DNA of 5,540 bases, taken from assembly GCA_019246575.1 (NCBI GenBank), contig JAFAQG010000262.1, positions 1 to 5,540 of the forward strand, read 5' to 3'. The notes below the pieces were generated by a model. That model ran no database searches, was not told the DNA's origin, and saw only the letters and a list, made by a program, of their open reading frames with translations. Below are positions 1 to 5,540 of this stretch, one piece after another (position 1 is the stretch's first letter; each line of letters begins with the position of its first letter). This stretch comes from Acidobacteriaceae bacterium (GTDB lineage: Bacteria > Acidobacteriota > Terriglobia > Bryobacterales > Bryobacteraceae). The position numbers and the translations under genes were made by a program.

Positions 1-1141
1 GCGACGCCATGTCAGTCAAAATTTGGTCCGTGTGCTGGCCAATACGCGGCGCTGGCTTGTCGGATTTATAGATCTCGCCGTCGATGCGAATGGGGCAGCG
101 CGTAGTTCTCAACACTGAACCGCCAGCGCACGTTATTTCCTGGATCATATCGAGCACGCGAAACGCGTCGTTGTCCATAAGTTGCCGCCACGTGAGGACG
201 TCGGAGCACCAGTAGCCCGCCGGTTCCAATGTTCCCAGCCAATCCGCTGTCTTGCGGGTCTTCAGATGCTCGACTAGTAGAGCCTTAATTTCATCGCGGC
301 TTGTGAACCAGGTCTTGGGATCGGTGTAAGTGGTTACAGCCGGACAGCCGAGCAGTTCGCCTAATTGGATGACCGATCCCATTGCGAGCGCAATATAGCC
401 ATCCGCAGTCTTATAGATTCCGTAAGGTGCTCCAAGGTAAGCATGCCCGTTATTAACCGAACTGCGCCGAGGCTCCTGGCGCCCATCGTTCAGGAACGTG
501 GTGAGGACTTCGAATTGTGTGTCGAGGATCGATTCGAACAAACTCACCTGTACCAGACCGCCCCGTCCGGTTCGAGCTCGGCGTATAAGACAAGCCAAAA
601 TTCCTTGCACAAGATGGGCGCCCGCGAAGAGGTCCGCGACGGCTAATCCGAAGGGGACCGGCGGCTGGTCCGCATCGCCATTCAACCATGGGAGTCCGGA
701 GAGCGATTGCACGAGTAAGTCCTGGCCGGGCTTATTTCGCCAGGGTCCGTCATTTCCGTATCCGGTTACTTCCGCATAGACAATCCGTTCGTTCATTTCA
801 CGCACAGACGCATAGTCGAGCCCCAGTTTCTGCATTACGCCGGGCCGGAAGTTTTGAATCATGACGTCGGCAGACCTGATCAATTCGAGCACTGAGGCGC
901 GGTCTTCTGGGCGCTTAAGATCGGCGGCAAAACCCTCCTTGTTCCGATTTATAGAATGGAAAAGCGTGCTATCGCCTTCGATTTCGAGATTCGATATATA
1001 GAGTTGGCGGCATAAGTCGCCGGTCTCGGGGCGCTCGATCTTGATAACTCGCGCGCCTAAGTCAGCCAGTCGCAAAGCAGCTGACGGCCCTGCGAGAAAC
1101 TGGCTGAAATCAAGCACCAGCAGTCCATCGAGCGGTCTCAT
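1..1141 (-). CDS. Class III (CaiB/BaiF family) CoA transferase, 3' end cut by the window edge
   Basis: Family III CoA transferases move coenzyme A between an acyl-CoA donor and a carboxylic acid in the cytoplasm, through an aspartyl-CoA anhydride. The frame is open from ATG at 1141 to the left edge, giving 380 codons. Family members are about 380-410 residues, so only a short tail should be missing. Landmarks: the N-terminal block VLDFSQFLAGP (9-19), then LADLGARVIKIERP (25-38), INRNKEGFAADLKRP (64-78), ADVMIQNFRPG (91-101), TGYGNDGPW (126-134), and GLAVADLFAG (165-174), where D170 aligns with the catalytic aspartate (Asp169 of formyl-CoA transferase). RTGRGGLVQVSLFES (190-204) follows, and the C-terminal APRIGQHTDQIL (364-375) is typical. 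The start is supported by AGGGAG seven bases upstream and by the ATGA overlap with the preceding gene, indicating translational coupling. The family is certain; the acid substrate cannot be read from the sequence. The segment TTRCPIRIDGE (346-356) looks characteristic of a subfamily rather than of CaiB or Frc themselves. Confidence 0.93.
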   Translation of the reverse strand, partial: MRPLDGLLVLDFSQFLAGPSAALRLADLGARVIKIERPETGDLCRQLYISNLEIEGDSTLFHSINRNKEGFAADLKRPEDRASVLELIRSADVMIQNFRPGVMQKLGLDYASVREMNERIVYAEVTGYGNDGPWRNKPGQDLLVQSLSGLPWLNGDADQPPVPFGLAVADLFAGAHLVQGILACLIRRARTGRGGLVQVSLFESILDTQFEVLTTFLNDGRQEPRRSSVNNGHAYLGAPYGIYKTADGYIALAMGSVIQLGELLGCPAVTTYTDPKTWFTSRDEIKALLVEHLKTRKTADWLGTLEPAGYWCSDVLTWRQLMDNDAFRVLDMIQEITCAGGSVLRTTRCPIRIDGEIYKSDKPAPRIGQHTDQILTDMAS

Positions 1142-2286
1142 CTCGCGGCTCCCTCTCGGACTGTTGCGAGCAGTTTATTCATGCGCGCCAATGCGGTTTG
1201 TTCATCGATGGTATGTCGAATATATTGGCTCATGACGTCGGACGCGCCGTCTTGAAATGAGAGATAAGCGTTCCAACGCGGGCGGCGCCAAGCGTCGTCT
1301 AAGGTGCAGAGAGTGTCTTCGAAAAAGTTATTGGATTCCGCGTTGATGCTGTCATCGAGCCACGCTTTCCGGTACCCGGGCTGGCCGCCCGAGGTGAAGT
1401 ATATACCGGATTGCGATGCTTCACTCGCGGTGAACAGACAGTAATCGGCAGCAGGCTCTCTTGCTTTGCAATGCACGGAGATCGCAAGGCCAGCTCCTCC
1501 GAGTGTGGACCGACAGCGGCGGCCATTGAACTCGATCAGACGGGTAAAACGTAACGGATACTTACAATAACTACGCCGTCCGTAGTTGGAATACCCGTAC
1601 GCGAACGGGCAAACAGCTGCTGTGTTGTCGCTAGTCAGCAGCTCCCATACGGCGATCGGGTTACGTTCGGAAGATCCCGGTACAGCTATGTCAATCAGCT
1701 TCCGTACGAGCTGCAGCGCTTGCACGCCCACAGCCTCGGAAACGACGGTGCCGGCGCGTGAAAATGGCTCATAACCCAGAGCGCCGCAAAGCATGTAGAA
1801 ATGGCAGAGGCTGTCGATGCCGATACCTGATACGACGACTAGCCCTCGCGCGGCTAACTCGACCAGTTCTTCCCAGTTCCTTGGCAAGTTCAACTTGTTT
1901 TTTTCGAGTAAGTCCGGGCGGTATCCACATATCGGTGTGGCGGCGTCGATTGCCAACGCCCACTGGTGTCCTGCGTATGAGTAGCTTTCATGTGACAGTC
2001 CTACCGAATTGCGCGCCTGGTCAGCCAGAAATTCTGCGGGTAAGTACTCGTCGAGCGGAAGCAAGACGTCGTGGCATGCCGCGTACCCGACGAACGGATG
2101 ATCGATGACGAGCAGGTCATATTTTTCGACGAGGCGCTCGAGAGGATAGTCGGCGAATTGCTGGAGCGAGCGCTTCTCCCAATGGATACTAACGTTCGGA
2201 TGAAGCTCGGAGAAGCGCTGGGCGGTAGCAACCATCGGCAGATATCCGCGGGTATGGTTCCAGGTAATTCCACGCAGTTCAATCAT
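1138..2286 (-). CDS. Signal-less, solute-binding-protein-like protein (extracellular solute-binding protein family 1 fold)
   Basis: The 382-residue product (from the ATG at 2286) resembles the sugar-type solute-binding proteins of ABC importers in length and pattern. These include an N-terminal strand followed by FSELHPNVSIHWEKR (25-39), YDLLVIDHPFVG (56-67), a PLDEYLP stretch (77-83), YAGHQWALAIDAAT (104-117), GYRPDLL (121-127) and a late GGQPGYRKAWLDD block (300-312). Unlike true periplasmic binding proteins it has no signal peptide: it begins directly at MIELRGITWNHTRG, with no hydrophobic stretch or lipobox. It also holds ten cysteines (71, 120, 161, 167, 226, 241, 258, 273, 283, 327), which suits the reducing cytoplasm. 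No permease or ATPase gene is nearby. It overlaps the oxidoreductase upstream by 8 bp and the CoA transferase downstream by 4 bp. The alternative start at 2322 adds MSQTRRAERGSR, which is charged and also no signal peptide; it has the better Shine-Dalgarno (AGAGG at 2329-2333), while the shorter start matches where the conserved domain begins. Fold call is firm; function is unknown. Confidence 0.85.
   Translation of the reverse strand: MIELRGITWNHTRGYLPMVATAQRFSELHPNVSIHWEKRSLQQFADYPLERLVEKYDLLVIDHPFVGYAACHDVLLPLDEYLPAEFLADQARNSVGLSHESYSYAGHQWALAIDAATPICGYRPDLLEKNKLNLPRNWEELVELAARGLVVVSGIGIDSLCHFYMLCGALGYEPFSRAGTVVSEAVGVQALQLVRKLIDIAVPGSSERNPIAVWELLTSDNTAAVCPFAYGYSNYGRRSYCKYPLRFTRLIEFNGRRCRSTLGGAGLAISVHCKAREPAADYCLFTASEASQSGIYFTSGGQPGYRKAWLDDSINAESNNFFEDTLCTLDDAWRRPRWNAYLSFQDGASDVMSQYIRHTIDEQTALARMNKLLATVREGAAR
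1149..1154 (-). promoter_or_regulatory. Ribosome binding site of the CoA transferase
   Basis: AGGGAG on the minus strand lies seven bases before the ATG at 1141 and inside the 3' end of the preceding gene. It supports the ATGA-overlapping start and allows independent loading as well as reinitiation. Confidence 0.6.
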
Positions 2287-3340
2287 GCGAGACCCGCGTT
2301 CCGCCCTCCGCGTTTGACTCATACGCGGCCTCTACTAACTCCATGGTGCGGTAAGCATCCTCGACAGACGCCGGCAGACACTTCGAGCGGCCCTCGACGT
2401 AATCCATTAAACTCTGCATAACGCCGACGAAGGCATCGGGAAACCAGGATCCCTGAATTTCGAGTGACTGCCAGAGGGGTGGTTTATTGGGTTCGAGGAT
2501 GCAGTATTCGAATTGATCCGGGACCCCCCTTGGATAATCGAGCAGCAACCCGAGCGTGGTCTTGATAGCGCCGCGAGTCCCCTCCCATTTGACGTACGAT
2601 TCCTGATGCCGCAGCCCGAAGTTGTGACCGTGGTTTGTCTCGACGTTTACGTTCATCATGTCGCCGTAATCGAGAATGATATGCGATCGGGTGGAGGCCA
2701 ACTTAGGAGCGTTGGGATGCTTGACGGTATGGGCCCACACTGCCCGAGGCTCTCCTAAGAACGAACGGATCAGATCGAGATAGTGGATGGAGTGCAGGGG
2801 AATTTCCATTCGCGGAAGCTTCTCGAGAAAAGTCCATAAGTGCCAGGGAGTGAAGACAGTCACCCTGACCTCCATATCGTGGATCTGACCAATCCGGCCC
2901 TCTTCGATCATTTGGCGGGCGACGGCGATATTCGGCGCGAATCGAAGCTGGAAATTCACTGCGGCGGTGAGTTTCTTGCGCCGGCAGATTTCCCTGATGC
3001 GGCGAGCATCTTCAATTGTCAGGCCCATCGGCTTCTGGATGAGCACGGGCGCTCGATCGGGGATCAGCGGCAAGACGTCGAGGACGCTCTCAGGTGGAAC
3101 AGCGATATCGAAGATACTGCGCGCTGGGGCGTTCCGGATAGCGTCACACGCGTTGCCGTACGCGTTTCGCATGTCGAAAGCGTCGGCAAGGGAGCGGGCC
3201 CGACTGTAATCGAGATCGCACAAAGCTTCGACTCGAAAACCCGCTTTTCTATAGGCGGGGAGATGCGCATCTCGCACAATTCCGCCCGCACCGATGATTG
3301 TGATCGGGTGCAGCTTGCAATCAGGCGATGTATCTTGCAC
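2279..3340 (-). CDS. Gfo/Idh/MocA-family NAD(P)-dependent oxidoreductase
   Basis: This 353-residue protein has the usual length and two-domain order of the family, which oxidises or reduces sugars, polyols, inositols and related compounds in the cytoplasm. The N-terminal Rossmann domain opens with ITIIGAGGIVRDAHLPAY (13-30), a GxGG-type dinucleotide-binding loop, with acidic D42 and D44 after the second strand, which suggests NAD preference. The usual EKP motif appears as QKP (102-104); lysine 103 is retained. The C-terminal domain contains HSIHYLDLIRSFLGEP (183-198), the counterpart of the D-x-G-x-H-x-x-D active-site helix, with H186 and D189 kept and H183 in the usual aspartate position. 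Start: GTG at 3340 is the only usable initiation codon between an in-frame TGA at about 3404-3406 and the Rossmann strand; its ribosome binding site is weak (AAGG about 14 bases away). It is the first gene of the leftward operon and its stop overlaps the next gene. Substrate is not predictable here. Confidence 0.93.
   Translation of the reverse strand: MQDTSPDCKLHPITIIGAGGIVRDAHLPAYRKAGFRVEALCDLDYSRARSLADAFDMRNAYGNACDAIRNAPARSIFDIAVPPESVLDVLPLIPDRAPVLIQKPMGLTIEDARRIREICRRKKLTAAVNFQLRFAPNIAVARQMIEEGRIGQIHDMEVRVTVFTPWHLWTFLEKLPRMEIPLHSIHYLDLIRSFLGEPRAVWAHTVKHPNAPKLASTRSHIILDYGDMMNVNVETNHGHNFGLRHQESYVKWEGTRGAIKTTLGLLLDYPRGVPDQFEYCILEPNKPPLWQSLEIQGSWFPDAFVGVMQSLMDYVEGRSKCLPASVEDAYRTMELVEAAYESNAEGGTRVSHD
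2329..2333 (-). promoter_or_regulatory. Possible ribosome binding site for the longer start of the solute-binding-like gene
   Basis: AGAGG on the minus strand sits six bases before the alternative ATG at 2322, inside the end of the oxidoreductase gene. The shorter start at 2286 has only GGAGGG at 2304-2309, seventeen bases away, too far for a standard site. The shorter form would therefore depend on reinitiation at the ATGATTGA stop/start overlap. The two starts cannot be separated from the sequence alone. Confidence 0.35.
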
Positions 3341-3353
3341 CGACGAAGAACCC

Positions 3354-3382
3354 TTGTAATCCCGCTCAGGATGAGATATTTT
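3354..3382 (+). promoter_or_regulatory. Candidate sigma-70-like promoter for the TonB-dependent receptor
   Basis: TTGTAA (3354-3359) and TATTTT (3377-3382) are separated by 17 bases, each matching four of six consensus positions. Transcription would begin near 3389-3390 and leave a leader of about 30 bases before the ATG at 3421. It is the best match in this short gap, but it is a motif read by eye in a phylum whose promoters are not well defined. Confidence 0.35.
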
Positions 3383-3401
3383 TCCCGTAGCGAGTTTTGA
3401 A
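3373..3401 (-). promoter_or_regulatory. Candidate promoter for the leftward three-gene operon
   Basis: On the minus strand TTCAAA (3401-3396) precedes TATCTC (3378-3373) by 17 bases; four and three of six consensus positions match. The predicted start near 3367 gives a leader of about 27 bases before the GTG at 3340. The -10 box overlaps that of the opposing receptor promoter, so the two transcription units would compete for or share polymerase and regulator binding. The match is weak. Confidence 0.22.
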
Positions 3402-3408
3402 TGCCTTC

Positions 3409-3415
3409 AAGGGAG
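3409..3415 (+). promoter_or_regulatory. Ribosome binding site of the TonB-dependent receptor
   Basis: AAGGGAG lies five bases before the ATG at 3421, a strong Shine-Dalgarno match with good spacing. It fixes the receptor start, which is immediately followed by a plausible signal peptide. Confidence 0.75.
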
Positions 3416-3420
3416 ATTGT

Positions 3421-5540
3421 ATGAGCACCGGTTCGAGTAAGCATGCTCTGCGGCGTTGTGCAGGGCGATTGGCTGTTCTGGTTTCTATTTCGTTGTCGCT
3501 CCATTGTCTTTCCGGGCAAACTGTAACCGGGGTCATCAGTGGAACCGTGGTGGACGCGAGCGGCGGGGCAATTCCGGATGCGAAAGTGACTCTGACGAAC
3601 GTTGACACGACGGCGCAGCGCTCGATGCAGTCGAATGACAACGGAGAATTTTCATTTGCCAGTGTGCTGCCGGGCCGCTACAGCATTACAGTAGAAAAAC
3701 CAGGATTCAACCGCGTAGAGAAGCAGAACCTGAATGTCACGGCCTCTGAGCGCCTGCCAGCGGGACAGATTGTGCTGCCCGTAGGAGAAGTATCACAGGA
3801 GGTGACGGTAGAGGCAGCGGGTACGCCTGTGCAGACGGACAGCTCGGAGCGTTCGGGAGTACTGACACCGGCCCAGATGAGCACGCTGATGAGCCGGGGG
3901 CGCGATTTCCTGTCATTATTGCGAGTAATGCCGGGCGTGGTGCCGACGACGGACGCCGATGCGATCGGCCAGCGCGTGGCAACACCAAACATTCAGGGGA
4001 TGAGGAGCACTTACTCGAACATCACGATCGATGGCGTCTCCTCAACCGACCTGGGGAGCATGCAGGTAAATACAGCGCCGACCAATATGGATGCAATCGG
4101 CGAAGTAAAAGTGCTGATGACAAACTATCAGGCGGAATACGGACGCCTGGCCGGAACCTCGATCGTCGCGACGACTAAGTCAGGAACGACACAGTTTCAC
4201 GGCGGCGGGTATTATTATAAGCGGCACGAAGAATTTAATGCTAACGATTTTTTCAACAATAGGAACAGCAGGCCGATAGCACGCTATAGATACAACACGT
4301 GGGGTTATAACGTCGGCGGTCCGGTCTTCATTCCGAAGCTCTTGCCGCAGAAGAACAAGCTGTTCTTCTTCTTCTCGCAGGAGATTCTTCCGACGAATAC
4401 TCCGCAATCGATACAGAATGTGACTGTACCCACGGCGGCTGAGCGTGCCGGCGACTTCTCACTGTCGCCTGTAAAGCCGAATGACCCGCTCGCTGGAGGC
4501 ACTCCATTCGCAGGAAACATGGTACCCGTGACACGCATAGACCCGAATGGCCAAAAGCTGCTTTCGGTGTTTCCGTTGCCGAATCTGCCTGCGAGTGCGA
4601 GTCGCGGTTACAATTACACGTTTCAGGAGAGCATCCCGGCTCACCGATATAACGAGGTGTATCGCGTCGATTACAATGCGACGGATAAACTGCGCATGTA
4701 CGTCCGCGGCGAAAATTTTCGTTTAAACCAGACAGGTTATGCAGTGGCAGCCGGGGGCGGCTCTGGTGCGATGGGCGCTTGGGGTTTTCTGCAGTCGTTT
4801 AATGAGCAAACGGACGACTCAGGCGTGCTGAACGTGATCTACACACCAACGGCCACGATAGTCAACGAGGCGTCTTTTGGAGTTCACCACCCGACGCAAA
4901 CGACCGCGCCTCTGAACCAGGCGGCTATCGGCAAGGCGAGCAAGGCCGCACTCGGAATCACATTGCCTCAGCTTTGTCCGCAGTGCAATCCGGTAGACCT
5001 GGTGCCCTGGACGACGTTCGGAGGCATCACAAATGCGGCGAGTTACAGCACCGATGCTCGGTATCCAACCAGGAGCGCCGACACGGTATTCGACGTCACA
5101 GATAATGTTACAAAGCTTTGGGGGAACCATAACATCAAGGTTGGTATTTTCGCCGAGCGCGCCCGGTACTTCAGCAGCGCCAGCGGCACGTATGCGGGAA
5201 GCTTTGACTTTACGCCCGATACAAGCAATCCCTTCAATACCGGCTACGCTTATTCGAATGCCATCCTCGGTTACTTTCGTTCTTACACGGAAAGTACGTC
5301 GCGAGTGGAGACGAACGGGCGCGGAACGACCATCGATTGGTTCGCGCAGGATACTTGGAAAATTGGCCGCAAACTTACACTAGATTACGGAATGCGATTT
5401 ACGTGGTACACGCCGTATAACGACAAACGCGGACAGGCTGCGAGTTTCATTCCCGAGCTATACAACCGAGCCCAGGCGCCTCGCCTCTATTTCCCTGCTT
5501 TCAATGCGGCCCACCAGCGGGTCGGGTTCGACCCCGTGAC
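3421..5540 (+). CDS. TonB-dependent outer-membrane receptor with carboxypeptidase-regulatory-like domain (Oar-like), 3' end cut by the window edge
   Basis: The product is an outer-membrane beta-barrel protein expected to import a ligand with energy from TonB. The frame is open from ATG 3421 to the right edge (706 codons); family members usually exceed 1000 residues, so roughly the last third is missing. Domains in order: a signal peptide with a basic start (KHALRRCAGR, 7-16) and hydrophobic core (17-30), cleaved probably near 32-33; a carboxypeptidase-regulatory-like beta-sandwich (about 36-120) with VISGTVVDASG (38-48) and the GEFSFASVLPGRYSI region (75-89); a plug domain (about 125-265) with NIQGMRSTYSNITIDGV (190-206), then EYGRLAGTSIVATTKSG (239-255); and the barrel with NVGGPVFIP (297-305), QKNKLFFFF (310-318), ERAGDFS (341-347) and DWFAQDTW (639-646). 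No TonB box is evident near the mature N-terminus. A CxxC pair (519, 522) probably forms a disulfide in an exposed loop. The gene is divergent from the metabolic operon, suggesting but not proving that its ligand feeds that pathway. Confidence 0.93.
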   Translation, partial: MSTGSSKHALRRCAGRLAVLVSISLSLHCLSGQTVTGVISGTVVDASGGAIPDAKVTLTNVDTTAQRSMQSNDNGEFSFASVLPGRYSITVEKPGFNRVEKQNLNVTASERLPAGQIVLPVGEVSQEVTVEAAGTPVQTDSSERSGVLTPAQMSTLMSRGRDFLSLLRVMPGVVPTTDADAIGQRVATPNIQGMRSTYSNITIDGVSSTDLGSMQVNTAPTNMDAIGEVKVLMTNYQAEYGRLAGTSIVATTKSGTTQFHGGGYYYKRHEEFNANDFFNNRNSRPIARYRYNTWGYNVGGPVFIPKLLPQKNKLFFFFSQEILPTNTPQSIQNVTVPTAAERAGDFSLSPVKPNDPLAGGTPFAGNMVPVTRIDPNGQKLLSVFPLPNLPASASRGYNYTFQESIPAHRYNEVYRVDYNATDKLRMYVRGENFRLNQTGYAVAAGGGSGAMGAWGFLQSFNEQTDDSGVLNVIYTPTATIVNEASFGVHHPTQTTAPLNQAAIGKASKAALGITLPQLCPQCNPVDLVPWTTFGGITNAASYSTDARYPTRSADTVFDVTDNVTKLWGNHNIKVGIFAERARYFSSASGTYAGSFDFTPDTSNPFNTGYAYSNAILGYFRSYTESTSRVETNGRGTTIDWFAQDTWKIGRKLTLDYGMRFTWYTPYNDKRGQAASFIPELYNRAQAPRLYFPAFNAAHQRVGFDPV

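Noticed and set aside
365..779. Overlapping open frames of about 80-90 codons on both strands.
   Set aside because: They lie inside the CoA transferase, whose conserved motifs run continuously through this stretch in the minus-strand frame; their translations show no domain.
1138..2322. Annotating the binding-like protein as a normal ABC importer component.
   Set aside because: No export signal, no permease or ATPase in the window, and many cysteines; the label would imply a periplasmic role the sequence does not support.
2840..3400. A 186-codon open frame on the plus strand opposite the oxidoreductase gene.
   Set aside because: It is antisense to a clear Gfo/Idh/MocA protein, has no recognisable domain, and is explained as a shadow of the codon composition on the other strand.
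3496..3510. Possible lipoprotein cleavage site in the receptor leader (SLSLHC, Cys29).
   Set aside because: Histidine at the position before the cysteine does not fit a lipobox, and TonB-dependent receptors of this family use signal peptidase I; cleavage a few residues later near SGQ is more likely.
4349..4369. Perfect inverted repeat with 9-bp arms and a 3-base spacer (AGAAGAACA / TGTTCTTCT), resembling a hairpin or operator.
   Set aside because: It falls in the receptor coding sequence over the conserved KNKLFFFF motif; AAG/AAC codons followed by CTG and TTC repeats create the symmetry without any regulatory need.

Overview
The window most likely comes from a soil or sediment Acidobacteriota, possibly of the Solibacter/Bryobacter type. 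The strongest evidence is the right half: a TonB-dependent receptor with an N-terminal carboxypeptidase-regulatory-like domain and the motifs NVGGPVFIP, QKNKLFFFF and ERAGDFS, a style greatly expanded in that phylum. The moderate GC content and an operon of small-molecule metabolism genes fit, but the assignment is an inference from protein style, not from a marker gene.

Layout. Positions 1-3340 carry three tightly coupled genes read leftward (minus strand). In transcription order they are a Gfo/Idh/MocA-family NAD(P)-dependent oxidoreductase (GTG start at 3340, stop at 2279), a protein resembling an ABC-transporter solute-binding protein but with no signal peptide (start 2286 or 2322, stop 1138), and a class III CaiB/BaiF-type CoA transferase (start 1141, cut off by the left edge). 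The junctions overlap by 8 bp (or 44 bp with the alternative start) and 4 bp (ATGA), so this is one translationally coupled transcript. A short 80-bp divergent intergenic region (3341-3420) separates it from the rightward receptor gene, which starts at 3421 with a good ribosome binding site and runs off the right edge. No RNA gene, mobile element, CRISPR array or terminator was seen, and there is no gene-free stretch over 300 bases.

How they may work together. The receptor could bring an unknown ligand across the outer membrane, the oxidoreductase could oxidise or isomerise a polyol, sugar or sugar-acid-like compound, and the CoA transferase could activate a carboxylic acid with CoA. The solute-binding-protein-like member is the odd one: it appears cytoplasmic, is cysteine-rich, and has no permease or ATPase beside it in this window. 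It may be a binding protein adapted to an intracellular role linked to the CoA transferase. This pathway model is inference; the individual family assignments are well supported.
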